A DNA stretch of 38,735 bases, taken from assembly GCA_947254705.1 (NCBI GenBank), contig CAMYCX010000005.1, positions 1-38,735 on the forward strand, read 5' to 3'. This document shows, piece after piece, positions 24,085 to 32,366 of this stretch (position 1 is the first letter of the stretch; each line of letters opens with the position of its first letter). Under the pieces are notes generated by a model, which saw nothing but the letters and a program-made list of their open reading frames with translations, did not search any database and was not told the DNA's origin. This stretch comes from an uncultured Veillonellaceae bacterium. GTDB taxonomy: Bacteria > Bacillota > Negativicutes > Veillonellales > Negativicoccaceae. Both the position numbers and the translations under genes were made by a program.

Positions 24085-24108
24085 CATTATACGAACGGAG
24101 GAATTTGC

Positions 24109-24966
24109 ATGAAATCAGTCATCGCCGTTGCGGTCGGCTTGGCGGCGGCCGTCGTGCTGCCGTGGTCGGCCGGCGCGACGGATACGTTGACGGTGCCGCA
24201 ACTGTGGGCACGGGAGAATGATACCGATTGGGCCTTGTCGGCGCAACCGCTCTTTACCGTTACGGAGGCGGAGGCGGCTCGGATTTTGCCGGGGCTGTTG
24301 CCGCGGGGAGCCGTCGCGAAACCGGTCACACCGAAGGCGTATACCGGCTCGAACCGACTGCTTGAACAATACGGAGAGAATGCCTATGCACGTCAGACGG
24401 AGCTGCTGTTGGCGGAATACATGGACGAAGGGGTGTTACCGCCGTTTGAGGTGCTTTCCGTTCCGCAGCGACAGATGATTTTTCACGCGGCGCGCGGCTA
24501 TGAGCTGACGATTGACGGACAGACGTACGGGGCGTTGTTGTGGGCGATCCCGCGCAAGGACTTGCCTGCGTTGCAAGTCGGTACGCTCGATTCCGCAGCG
24601 GCACCGATCTATGAAACCGTGGAGCGGGACATGTCGCGCAAGGCATTGGGACAACGTTTGACGGCAAGAGGTGAGCGGACCGTCGATCGGGAACAAGCCG
24701 TTATGTTCGAGAAGTTGGCGAAATTGGCGCGTCTTACCGGCGGATTGACCATCAAGCGGACGGATAAAAAGCCGTATCGTCCGATCATGACCGTGCACAA
24801 GGTGGAACGTTTGGCGCCGCAATCGGGACCGGACCAAATGACGGTCTACGTACAGACCGTCGTTCTTGACGAGTCCGGCAGGATACTTCGCCTGCAGACT
24901 CGCCTGCGGGCGGAAAAGGATACGGTATGGGGATTGATCATTGTCAATCCAATCGACACAAAATGA
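24109..24966 (+). CDS. Exported protein of unknown function
   Basis: This 285-residue protein has a clear Sec signal peptide (MKSVIAVAVGLAAAVVLPW, likely cut near SAGA-T at 23). The mature part is soluble and mixed in character, with Tyr/Leu-rich helical segments (YARQTELLLAEYMDEG) and a C-terminal beta-like stretch (MTVYVQTVVLDESGRILRLQ). I recognise no domain and see no lipobox. GGAGG precedes ATG 24109. It lies 11 bases before a second exported-protein gene under one promoter, so the two products probably act together outside the cytoplasm. The opposite strand has long but implausible frames, so this strand is the coding one. Confidence 0.8.
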   Translation: MKSVIAVAVGLAAAVVLPWSAGATDTLTVPQLWARENDTDWALSAQPLFTVTEAEAARILPGLLPRGAVAKPVTPKAYTGSNRLLEQYGENAYARQTELLLAEYMDEGVLPPFEVLSVPQRQMIFHAARGYELTIDGQTYGALLWAIPRKDLPALQVGTLDSAAAPIYETVERDMSRKALGQRLTARGERTVDREQAVMFEKLAKLARLTGGLTIKRTDKKPYRPIMTVHKVERLAPQSGPDQMTVYVQTVVLDESGRILRLQTRLRAEKDTVWGLIIVNPIDTK

Positions 24967-24977
24967 GGAGAAATCAA

Positions 24978-25763
24978 ATGAGAGATCGTATCTCGGCGGC
25001 GGTGGCCGCATTGGCGCTGGCATGCGTATGCGTGATGCCGGCATGGGCAAAAGAGGTGACCTTGGCGGATTGGGGAACGGTGGACGTGCCGAATGACACC
25101 CGTGTCATTTGGCAGCGTGAAGCGTTCGAATTTTCTCCGTGGCAGGAAGCGGTGAAAATCGAACCGATCGAATCGAAAGAGGAACCGGCGACACCGGTAC
25201 ACCCGACGTATGCATGGGCACGCGAGCAGCAAAAGCAAATGAAAGAGTTGGCGGACAGTATCCGGATTACGGCGGTACCGCCGACAACCGATACGCATGA
25301 AACGGTGATTACACGGCGTCCGGCGTGGCGAGTGGCGACCTTTTATCAAGTGCTCGGAACGGGCGACGATGGGCATCCGGCGGCGGCATGGATAACGACG
25401 ACGGCGGATCGGCCGGAAGAAATCGACACCTACGATCTCAAATGGCACATGGGGCAGCGGGAATGGAAGTCGTTGATACGAAACACGGTGCTGAACGAAG
25501 CGTGGCTGGCGCACGTCATTCGCGACCCCGTTACCGTCACGGCGTGGGAGCCGACGTATACGTTGGACGCGGGCATGGATGAAATCTATTCGACCGGAGC
25601 GCGTGTGGCGGTGCATTTGAGAAACGGTGAGATATTGCCGTTGGCCGTGCGGGTCTACGGGCGATACAGCGACGGTCAAATCCGTTTTTTGACGGTAGTG
25701 GCGGCAGACAACTCGGGCGTTTATTTTAGAAAATTTACGGATAAGGCGTTGCGCGGTTGGTAA
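24978..25763 (+). CDS. Exported protein of unknown function
   Basis: This 261-residue protein has a signal peptide (RISAAVAALALACVCVMPAWA, cut before KEV at about 25) and a soluble, Trp- and Glu-rich mature part. A proline- and charge-rich linker (about 58-75) separates an N-terminal strand-rich segment (VTLADWGTVDVPNDTRVIW) from the rest. The Cys residues lie only in the signal peptide and no lipobox is evident. I do not recognise the family, and similarity to its upstream partner is not obvious by eye. ATG 24978 follows GAGGAG; longer in-frame starts fall within the upstream gene and would spoil the signal peptide. Confidence 0.8.
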   Translation: MRDRISAAVAALALACVCVMPAWAKEVTLADWGTVDVPNDTRVIWQREAFEFSPWQEAVKIEPIESKEEPATPVHPTYAWAREQQKQMKELADSIRITAVPPTTDTHETVITRRPAWRVATFYQVLGTGDDGHPAAAWITTTADRPEEIDTYDLKWHMGQREWKSLIRNTVLNEAWLAHVIRDPVTVTAWEPTYTLDAGMDEIYSTGARVAVHLRNGEILPLAVRVYGRYSDGQIRFLTVVAADNSGVYFRKFTDKALRGW

Positions 25764-25770
25764 GCACGAC

Positions 25771-25812
25771 AATAAAAAAGCAGCGAATCAAATGATTCGC
25801 TGCTTTTTTATT
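25771..25812. terminator. Bidirectional terminator between the exported-protein genes and folA
   Basis: A 20-base arm (25771-25790) is repeated in inverted form at 25793-25812, with A-rich and T-rich ends. It serves the convergent units on both strands. Confidence 0.93.
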
Positions 25813-26305
25813 GTGCGGCGGCACGACGGATATATGTCGCAAACGCATAGGCGGGATGGCTATCACCGGCCGGCATCGGTGTACGTTCCAGACAAGTCCA
25901 CGCGTGACGGTCGGGCAACATGAAAAAGGTGTCCGCGGCCGGAGCATCGTCCACTTCGGTCAGGTACAGTCGATCCGTGTAGGGGAGCAGGGCGCGGTAG
26001 ATTTCTCCGCCGCCGATGATGAAGTAGTCCGTGTCCGGCTGCAGCGCATCGAGCAAATCGGTCACGGAGGCATACGTGCGTACCTGCGGGTGAGCACGGC
26101 TCCATTCTTCATCACGGGTGAGTACGATATGGGGACGGCCGGGCAGCATACCCGGCAGGCTTTCAAATGTTTTTCGTCCCATAATCATCGGGTGATTCAT
26201 GGTCAGTTGTTTGAACCGGGGCAAATCGCCCGGCAACCGCCAGAGTAAACGGTTATGATGGCCGATGGCGCCGTTTTTGCCGACGGCGACGATGAGATTG
26301 AGCAT
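25808..26305 (-). CDS. folA: Dihydrofolate reductase
   Basis: This 165-residue enzyme reduces dihydrofolate to tetrahydrofolate with NADPH. It has IVAVGKNGAIG, the WRLPGDLPRFK segment with the catalytic acid Asp27, MGRKTFESL with the NADPH-binding arginine, and IIGGGEIYRALLP. Length is normal for chromosomal DHFR. Its start overlaps the thyA stop (TGATG), with GGAGGTG just upstream inside thyA, so translation is coupled. Together they recycle the dihydrofolate made by thymidylate synthase. No residues suggest a horizontally acquired trimethoprim-resistant type. Confidence 0.97.
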   Translation of the reverse strand: MLNLIVAVGKNGAIGHHNRLLWRLPGDLPRFKQLTMNHPMIMGRKTFESLPGMLPGRPHIVLTRDEEWSRAHPQVRTYASVTDLLDALQPDTDYFIIGGGEIYRALLPYTDRLYLTEVDDAPAADTFFMLPDRHAWTCLERTPMPAGDSHPAYAFATYIRRAAAQ

Positions 26306-27096
26306 CAGACGGACACCTCCATGGCGAGTTTACCGAGATGATCATATCCGTCCAGACGGATGTCGTCCGGCGTAAATGCGTAAAAGTCGGTAATATCCGG
26401 ATTCAATACGAGTTTCGGTGCCGGCCGTGCATCGTTGCGCCGTGCCAGTTGGGTGCGCAGGGCATCCGTGTGATTATCGTAGATGTGCGCATTGTTGATC
26501 ACATGCGTAAACAGACCGGGCCGCAATCCCGTCGCACGGGCGATGAGATGCACCAAAACGGCATATTGCGTCATGTTGAACGGTACGCCTAAGCCCATAT
26601 CGCCGGAGCGCTGAACGAGCATACAGTTTAATCGTCCGTCCGCGACATCCCACATGGTGAGAAAGGCACAGGGATACAGACTCATCTCCGGCAGGTCGGC
26701 GGTATTCCAGAGCGACACGACCATACGGCGGCTTTCGGGATCGGTACGCAAGGTGTCGAGCAAGGTATCGACTTGGCGGTATTTCGCCAGTTGGTAGCCG
26801 TACGCTTTGCCGATGGTGCCGTCCTCGAGCATCCATTCATCCCAAATATGGCAATTCATCTCCTGTAACTTGCGAACGTCGTTGGACTGCATTTGCCAAA
26901 TCCACAGCAGCTCTTTGACGGCGGTTTTGAAGGCGACGAATTTAGTAGTTAAAATCGGAAATTCTTCGGTCAGATCAAACTGCATGATCTGATGCGGCAA
27001 CTTGCGGGCGGGCATGCCCGTGCGATTGTTGCCGTGGGTGCCGTGCGCCAAAATGCGTTCGACACAGTCAAGGTATTGGGTATCTGCGTAGCTCAT
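26305..27096 (-). CDS. thyA: Thymidylate synthase (ThyA type)
   Basis: This 263-residue enzyme methylates dUMP to dTMP using methylenetetrahydrofolate. ESRRMVVSLWN holds the phosphate-binding arginine pair (123-124). The nucleophile Cys143 sits in YPCAF, and QRSGDMGLGVPFN contains the dUMP-binding residues. Family members usually have His right after the Cys (PCH), and Ala is found here. The length is that of short E. coli-like enzymes. The start overlaps the recQ stop by four bases, and its stop overlaps folA. This is a flavin-independent enzyme, so ThyX is not required. Confidence 0.96.
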   Translation of the reverse strand: MSYADTQYLDCVERILAHGTHGNNRTGMPARKLPHQIMQFDLTEEFPILTTKFVAFKTAVKELLWIWQMQSNDVRKLQEMNCHIWDEWMLEDGTIGKAYGYQLAKYRQVDTLLDTLRTDPESRRMVVSLWNTADLPEMSLYPCAFLTMWDVADGRLNCMLVQRSGDMGLGVPFNMTQYAVLVHLIARATGLRPGLFTHVINNAHIYDNHTDALRTQLARRNDARPAPKLVLNPDITDFYAFTPDDIRLDGYDHLGKLAMEVSV

Positions 27097-28871
27097 AGTT
27101 CCTCCATGGATTTAATGATACGGATAAATGCGGGGCCGTAAGCGACCTTTTTATGGTCGCCGACGCCTTTGATGCGGCAAAACTCGTCAAGTGTCCGCGG
27201 TTTGGCGACGGCCATTTCCGCCAGTGTCGCATCGTTGAAAATGACATAGGGCGGTACATTTTTTTCCGCGGCCATTTCTTTGCGTAATGCCCGCAGTGCG
27301 GTAAACAGCGGCGACGAAGACGACGGCGATGACGGTATGCCGATCGGTTCGGCCGGCGCACGGCGGACACGAACGGTGACGCGGGCCGTGCCTTGCAGGA
27401 CTTCTTCGCCGCGCGCGGTCAGTGCAAGCAACGGGTACTTGGTGCCGTGTCGATACAGGTAGCCGCCGTCAAGGCAACGTTCGATTTCCGTACGTACGGC
27501 GGCATCCGTTTGACCGCTGCGCGCGCCGTAACCGGCAACGTCCTCCAGACCGCTGCGCACATCGCTTTCCGTCAGTCGCGCGCGCAAGATGCGGCTGATC
27601 CCGGCGATACCGTAACGTTCACGGGTGGCACGGACCGCTCGCAATATGTCCAGCGCATCGGCGGTGACGTCCTGCGACAGTGACGGTGATTGACAGTTGC
27701 CGCAATGCCCGCAACGCGCCGGTGTCTCGGCGGAAAAATACCGCAACAGACAGGCGCGAAAGCAGCGATCGGTCTTACAATAGTCGACCACTTCATACAG
27801 GCGCTTGAGCGCATCGGCATCACCCGGATTGTGCTCGATGATAAATTTGCGAATACGGACGTCCTGTCCGTGATAGCAGAGAATACAGTCGCTCGGTTCG
27901 CCGTCGCGCCCCGCCCGCCCGGCTTCCTGATAGTAGGCTTCCATACTGGCGGGCAGCTGGGCGTGCAATACATAGCGGACATTGGATTTGTCTATTCCCA
28001 TACCGAATGCGTTAGTCGCGACAATCAGCGGGCAGCGATCATAGACAAAATCGTCCTGCGCCCGATTGCGCATCTCATCGCTCATGCCGGCATGATACTT
28101 GGTCACGTTGAGACCGGCTTTGGCCAAGGTCAGATAGAGCTCTTCCACGCGTTTGCGGGTGGCGCAATAGATGATGCCGCTGTCATCCCGACGGGAGCGG
28201 ACATAGCGAACGATGTCGGCATCGCTCGCATCGGTACGAACGTCGAAAAACAGATTCGGTCGATCGAACCCTTCGACAAAGACCGCGGGATCGTGTAAAT
28301 GCAACCCGGCACGGATATCTTCGCGCACGCGCGGCGTGGCCGTTGCGGTAAATGCCCCGATCACCGGCCGGCGCGGCAAGGCATCGACGGCCTTCCAAAT
28401 CATTCGATAGCTCGGTCGGAACTCATGCCCCCATTCACTGATACAATGCGCCTCGTCCACGATCAGCATGCGGATCGGTAAGGTCGCTAAAAATGACAAA
28501 AACGAGGTTGATTCCAGCCGTTCGGGCGCGACATAGAGCAGACGGAAAGCCCCTCGTTTGAGCGCGCGCATACGGTCCCGAAAATCATCGTCCGTCAGCG
28601 ATGAATTGAGCATGGCGGCGGGAATGTTTTGCGCCGTCAAGGCATCGACCTGATCTTTCATCAACGCGATCAGCGGCGAGATGACGACCGTCAGACCGCT
28701 TACGCATAGGGCGGGCAGTTGGTAACAAAGCGATTTGCCGCCGCCTGTCGGCAGGACCGCCAAGGTGTCGCGACCGGTGAGCAGGGAGCGAATGATACGC
28801 TCCTGGGCGGGACGAAACGAGGTAAATCCGAAATATTGTTGTAACGGTGATAATAAATCCATGCGATTCAC
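27093..28871 (-). CDS. recQ: ATP-dependent DNA helicase RecQ
   Basis: This 592-residue 3'-5' helicase acts in recombination and fork repair. Walker A is LPTGGGKSLCY (Lys46), and the DEAH box (139-142) continues into CISEWGHEFRPSY. Helicase motifs IV-VI include NAFGMGIDKSNVR and QEAGRAGRDGEPS. The zinc-binding RQC cysteines (CRACLL..CGHCGNC) and a C-terminal HRDC domain are present. I chose GTG 28871 because AAGGAGT lies six bases upstream; ATG 28862 is possible but 15 bases from that site. It is the first gene of recQ-thyA-folA, an uncommon pairing of repair with thymidylate supply. Confidence 0.95.
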   Translation of the reverse strand: MNRMDLLSPLQQYFGFTSFRPAQERIIRSLLTGRDTLAVLPTGGGKSLCYQLPALCVSGLTVVISPLIALMKDQVDALTAQNIPAAMLNSSLTDDDFRDRMRALKRGAFRLLYVAPERLESTSFLSFLATLPIRMLIVDEAHCISEWGHEFRPSYRMIWKAVDALPRRPVIGAFTATATPRVREDIRAGLHLHDPAVFVEGFDRPNLFFDVRTDASDADIVRYVRSRRDDSGIIYCATRKRVEELYLTLAKAGLNVTKYHAGMSDEMRNRAQDDFVYDRCPLIVATNAFGMGIDKSNVRYVLHAQLPASMEAYYQEAGRAGRDGEPSDCILCYHGQDVRIRKFIIEHNPGDADALKRLYEVVDYCKTDRCFRACLLRYFSAETPARCGHCGNCQSPSLSQDVTADALDILRAVRATRERYGIAGISRILRARLTESDVRSGLEDVAGYGARSGQTDAAVRTEIERCLDGGYLYRHGTKYPLLALTARGEEVLQGTARVTVRVRRAPAEPIGIPSSPSSSSPLFTALRALRKEMAAEKNVPPYVIFNDATLAEMAVAKPRTLDEFCRIKGVGDHKKVAYGPAFIRIIKSMEEL

Positions 28872-28890
28872 GCACTCACTCCTTTTTTGT

Positions 28891-28899
28891 ATTATACCA
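28891..28899 (-). promoter_or_regulatory. Extended -10 promoter of recQ-thyA-folA
   Basis: On the minus strand TGG is followed by TATAAT (28896 down to 28891), about 20 bases before the GTG start. No -35 hexamer is recognisable. Confidence 0.65.
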
Positions 28900-28919
28900 T
28901 CTATCCGTTCGCTCGGGGC

Positions 28920-29172
28920 GCAACGGAAAAGCGGAGAAAAGGGAAAGAAACGAAAGGGAAACATACTAGAGTAAGAAACAAAAAAGTTTTATCTGAGAGA
29001 AAATTGACTCATACGAAATATTTTTTTGGTCGCTGCCCGACGGCGGTGAAAAACGGAAACAGTAGCTTAATATAAAGAAGATCGGGGATCGAACGAGAGA
29101 AAGGAAAACAGAAAAATAGATTGGAATTTTCCAATAAAGAAACATAATTGTGAGGATTGTTAGAGAATAAGA
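28920..29172. other. Purine-rich, AT-richer intergenic stretch
   Basis: This non-coding stretch has a strong A+G bias on the plus strand (for example 28923-28960 and 29081-29116) and lower GC than its surroundings. TTGGAA (29121-29126) and TTCCAA (29129-29134) form a small inverted repeat 39 bases before the -35 of the response-regulator promoter, a plausible operator. Frames here lack ribosome binding sites and encode implausible products. Confidence 0.5.
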
Positions 29173-29201
29173 TTGAAAAATGAGTAAATTAGGAGTATAG
29201 T
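29173..29201 (+). promoter_or_regulatory. Promoter of the two-component system
   Basis: TTGAAA (29173-29178), 17 bases, TATAGT (29196-29201). The 5' untranslated region would be about 75 bases. Confidence 0.75.
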
Positions 29202-29232
29202 AAATATAAGTAAACACGTGAATAAATCATAC

Positions 29233-29261
29233 GTTTCCTGCATGGCGAAACAGGCTGCAGG
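29233..29261 (+). promoter_or_regulatory. Two overlapping hairpins in the response-regulator leader
   Basis: GTTTC (29233-29237) can pair with GAAAC (29247-29251). CCTGCA (29237-29242) can instead pair with TGCAGG (29256-29261). The two overlap, and the second ends nine bases before AAAGGAGG. Whether they switch is unknown. Confidence 0.4.
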
Positions 29262-29282
29262 AGAGGGACAAAGGAGGATATG

Positions 29283-29966
29283 ATGGCAAACGAAAAAATT
29301 TTGGTAGTGGAAGACGAAAAGAAAATCGCCCGTTTTTTGCAGTTGGAATTGGAACACGCCGGGTATGAATGCGTGATCGATTTCACGGGCGGAAGCGTGA
29401 TCGACCACATCGGGCAGGGACATTTCGATTTGATTTTGCTCGACGTGATGTTGCCGGAAGAAGACGGATTCAGTATCTGCAAACGGGTACGTGAGATCAG
29501 TAATATTCCGATTTTGATTTTGTCGGCCAAAGATGACGTCGATTCGAAAGTCGCCGGCTTGGATCACGGTGCGGACGACTATCTGACGAAACCGTTTTCA
29601 ACGAAGGAATTGTTGGCACGGATTCGGGCATTGCTGCGCAAGCGCGGCGGCGGCGACAAGTTGAACGAATCGTCGTATCATATTAAAGATTTGTATATTT
29701 TCCCCGATCGGCATGAGGTGCAGGTCGGTACGACGATTATCAATCTGACGAAGAAAGAATTCGAGCTGCTGACGTATTTGGCGCAAAACAAGAATACGGT
29801 ACTCGGGCGGGATCGGATTTTGGAAGATGTCTGGGGTTACGATTATGTCGGCGATACCAATATCGTCGATGTATATATCCGGTATTTGCGGAGCAAGGTC
29901 GATGAAGTCGTCGGCAAGAAATATATCTACACGGTGCGGGGCATCGGTTATGTGGCGCGTGATTAA
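29283..29966 (+). CDS. OmpR/PhoB-family response regulator (ArlR-like)
   Basis: This 227-residue two-domain regulator has a receiver domain with acidic residues Glu10-Asp11, phosphoacceptor Asp54 (LLDVMLP), Ser81 and Lys103 (LTKPF). A winged-helix DNA-binding domain (about 130-225) ends YIYTVRGIGYVARD. The opening, EKILVVEDEKKIARFLQLEL, resembles ArlR of staphylococci. ATG 29283 is preferred to ATG 29280 because AAAGGAGG ends at 29277 and the later codon gives normal spacing. Its end overlaps the kinase gene. The signal and regulon are not visible; autoregulation through the upstream inverted repeat is a guess. Confidence 0.96.
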   Translation: MANEKILVVEDEKKIARFLQLELEHAGYECVIDFTGGSVIDHIGQGHFDLILLDVMLPEEDGFSICKRVREISNIPILILSAKDDVDSKVAGLDHGADDYLTKPFSTKELLARIRALLRKRGGGDKLNESSYHIKDLYIFPDRHEVQVGTTIINLTKKEFELLTYLAQNKNTVLGRDRILEDVWGYDYVGDTNIVDVYIRYLRSKVDEVVGKKYIYTVRGIGYVARD

Positions 29967-31377
29967 CTCGCTTCGGAAACGATTCGGGACAATCGGGGTG
30001 CCGCTGTCTACAAAATTGACGTTAATGTATACGGGGATCATGTTGATGATCCTCGTTTTTACGACCGCATTGGCGACCGGCAGCGTGTATTATCTGTTGA
30101 TGCACGAGTTGCAGACGGACGTGCGCGAGAGTGCCCGGCGGGTGGAGTCGTATATCGAACGTACGGGCGATGTCGACGCGCAGGCGTTGCATGCGCGTAA
30201 TGTCATACCGCATGTGCGGGTCGTCGTCTATGATCACTACGGACGGCCGTTGCTCGATAACTATAACCGATATACCGTGACGGAAATGCTTTCGCAGCAG
30301 CAGATGGATGATATTTCCCGCGCGGTTGATGCGGAAAAAACGGATATTTCCCGGGATTTGTCCTATCGGCTCTGGCAACGGCGCATCGCGCCGAACGGCA
30401 GTGTGTATTACCTGGCGTATTGGCGTGAGGCGGGACGGGAAAAAGCATTTGTCGATTTGTTGGTGCGGCAGATTGTGATTACGTTTTTGGCGGGGATCGG
30501 CCTGACGGTGTTTGCCGGGCTGTACTTGACCGACAAGGTGCTCGCGCCGATGCGGGCGATGCTTGATCCGTTGCGCCGGATTGAGGCCAATGAGATGGGC
30601 CATCGCGTTCCGGTACCGTCGGTGCATGACGAGCAGCGGGAGTTGGCGTTGGCGATCAATCGCGCACTGGATCGGATCGAGGCGGGGATCCGTCAGCAAC
30701 GCCGATTCGTGAGCGACGCGTCGCATGAACTGCGCACACCGATCACCGTGATCGGCGGGTATGCCGATATGCTGGTGCGGTGGGGCGGCAAAGATCCGGA
30801 AACGCGGCAGGAAGGCTTGACGGCCATTCAGGCGGAGGCGGCGTACATGGAGAGTCTGATCGAACGGTTGCTGTTTTTGGCACGGGCGTCGTCGGGCGAA
30901 ATCCGTATGCAGCGTACGCAAGTCGATCTGCCCGAGCTGCTTGAGTCGGTCGGACAAGGGGCGAAGATGATGGATCACGGGGCGCATGTCTGGACGTTTG
31001 ACACGTCCGCGCCGGCGACGGTGGACGGTGATCCCGCACTCATCAAGCAATTGGTACGGATTTTTATCGAAAATGCCATTAAATATACGCCGCAAGGACG
31101 CGGTATTGCACTCTCATCCCGGGTGCGTGACGACGTGGTCGATATCGTGATTCGCGATGAGGGGATCGGCATGGAAGCGGCGGAGTTGCCTCATATCTTT
31201 ACGCGCTTTTATCGGGTCGATTCGTCGCGCACGAAAGACACGGGCGGCACCGGACTGGGATTGGCGATTGCCAAGGATATTGCGGATATGCACGGTGCGA
31301 CGATTCACACGGCATCGGTGCCCGGGGAAGGAACGACGTTTACGTTGTCGTTTCCCGCACCGAAACAACCCATGTAA
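29950..31377 (+). CDS. Sensor histidine kinase (ArlS-like)
   Basis: This 475-residue membrane kinase has TM1 (about 24-46), an extracytoplasmic sensor of about 125 residues, TM2 (about 172-193) and a HAMP domain. HisKA follows with phospho-His259 in SDASHELRTP, then the HATPase domain with IENAIKYTP (N box), DEGIGM (G1) and GGTGLGLAIAK (G2). DMLVRWGGKDPE after the H-box resembles ArlS, matching the ArlR-like partner. ATG 29950 overlaps the regulator by 17 bases; GTG 29959 is an alternative start, and neither has a strong ribosome binding site. Confidence 0.93.
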   Translation: MWRVINSLRKRFGTIGVPLSTKLTLMYTGIMLMILVFTTALATGSVYYLLMHELQTDVRESARRVESYIERTGDVDAQALHARNVIPHVRVVVYDHYGRPLLDNYNRYTVTEMLSQQQMDDISRAVDAEKTDISRDLSYRLWQRRIAPNGSVYYLAYWREAGREKAFVDLLVRQIVITFLAGIGLTVFAGLYLTDKVLAPMRAMLDPLRRIEANEMGHRVPVPSVHDEQRELALAINRALDRIEAGIRQQRRFVSDASHELRTPITVIGGYADMLVRWGGKDPETRQEGLTAIQAEAAYMESLIERLLFLARASSGEIRMQRTQVDLPELLESVGQGAKMMDHGAHVWTFDTSAPATVDGDPALIKQLVRIFIENAIKYTPQGRGIALSSRVRDDVVDIVIRDEGIGMEAAELPHIFTRFYRVDSSRTKDTGGTGLGLAIAKDIADMHGATIHTASVPGEGTTFTLSFPAPKQPM

Positions 31378-31397
31378 GGGATCGCACTACGGATGAC

Positions 31398-31425
31398 AAA
31401 CGGGCGGTGAGAGCCGCCCGTTTTT
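31398..31425 (+). terminator. Rho-independent terminator of the two-component operon
   Basis: AAACGGGCGG (31398-31407), loop TGAGAG, CCGCCCGTTT (31414-31423), then T residues. Confidence 0.92.
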
Positions 31426-31471
31426 ATTTGTCAATTTTTTCGTCGGCGGTGTGTAGACATTGGGGCGGATA

Positions 31472-31480
31472 TGATACAAT
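31472..31480 (+). promoter_or_regulatory. Extended -10 promoter of the ecf-truA operon
   Basis: TG (31472-31473), A, TACAAT (31475-31480), about 38 bases before ecfA1. The -35 is weak. Confidence 0.6.
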
Positions 31481-31517
31481 AGGGAAAGAATTAAACAACG
31501 GAAAGGATACGAAAGCG

Positions 31518-32366
31518 ATGATAGAATCGAAAGCGATGTTTGTGATCGATCATGTCAGCCATGCGTATGTCGATGAAGAAGGTACGAAAGCGTTTGCGCT
31601 GAAAGACGTATCGGCGACGATTGCGCACGGTGAATTTGTCGCGGTCATCGGCACGAACGGCAGCGGCAAGTCGACGTTGGCCAAGCATTTGAACGTACTG
31701 CTGACGCCGACGGAAGGAGACATTCTCGTGGACGGGATTTCCGTGCGTGACGAACGCCGCTTGTGGGATATTCGGCGGCGGGTGGGAATGGTATTTCAAA
31801 ATCCGGACAACCAGATTGTTGCCGCCGTGGTGGAAGAAGATGTCGCGTTCGGGCCGGAAAATCTCGGCGTACCGCGCGCGGAGTTGGTGCGTCGCGTCGA
31901 TGCCGCACTGGCGGCCGTACGGATGCAGGAGTATCGCAAGCATGCACCGCATTTATTGTCCGGCGGACAAAAGCAGCGGATTGCGATTGCCGGCGTGTTG
32001 GCGATGCAGCCGCAGGCGATTATTTTGGACGAACCGACGGCGATGCTCGACCCGCGCGGCCGGCGCGAAGTGTTGGCGACGGTACATGAGTTGCATGAAA
32101 CGCTCGGCATGACGGTCGTGTATATCACTCATTTTATGGAAGAAGCGTTGACCGCTGATCGGGTGATTGTGATGAAAAACGGCAGTCCCGTTATGACGGG
32201 TACGCCGCGGGAAGTATTTGCGCAGGTTGATACGTTGCTGGGGTTGGGACTGGAAGTTCCCGTCGCGACGGAGGTGGCGTCGTACTTGCGTGAGCAGGGT
32301 GTGCCGGTGCCGGCGGATGTGCTGACGGCGACAGAGTTGGGAGATGCATTATGTCCATACGTATAA
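31518..32366 (+). CDS. ecfA1: ECF transporter ATPase EcfA1
   Basis: This 282-residue ABC ATPase is one half of the energising module for vitamin and metal uptake. It has Walker A GTNGSGKST (45-53), the Q-loop FQNPDNQ, signature LSGGQKQR, Walker B IILDEPTAMLD and switch His in YITHFM. ATG 31518 follows GAAAGGA at ten bases; ATG 31536 is a shorter alternative. It overlaps ecfA2 by 16 bases. Gene order ecfA1-ecfA2-ecfT-truA is the usual Firmicutes arrangement for the shared (group II) module, so the substrate is set by S components located elsewhere. Confidence 0.95.
   Translation: MIESKAMFVIDHVSHAYVDEEGTKAFALKDVSATIAHGEFVAVIGTNGSGKSTLAKHLNVLLTPTEGDILVDGISVRDERRLWDIRRRVGMVFQNPDNQIVAAVVEEDVAFGPENLGVPRAELVRRVDAALAAVRMQEYRKHAPHLLSGGQKQRIAIAGVLAMQPQAIILDEPTAMLDPRGRREVLATVHELHETLGMTVVYITHFMEEALTADRVIVMKNGSPVMTGTPREVFAQVDTLLGLGLEVPVATEVASYLREQGVPVPADVLTATELGDALCPYV

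Noticed and set aside
26667..26675. ThyA with Ala after the catalytic Cys as a broken enzyme
   Set aside because: The Cys, Arg pair and dUMP-site residues are intact, and the residue after the Cys varies among functional enzymes.
28966..29217. An 83-residue hydrophobic frame on the minus strand in the purine-rich gap
   Set aside because: The hydrophobic, Phe-rich product simply mirrors A+G bias on the plus strand; there is no ribosome binding site.
30022..31095. A 357-residue open frame on the minus strand
   Set aside because: It is a shadow of the histidine kinase, which has intact H, N and G boxes.
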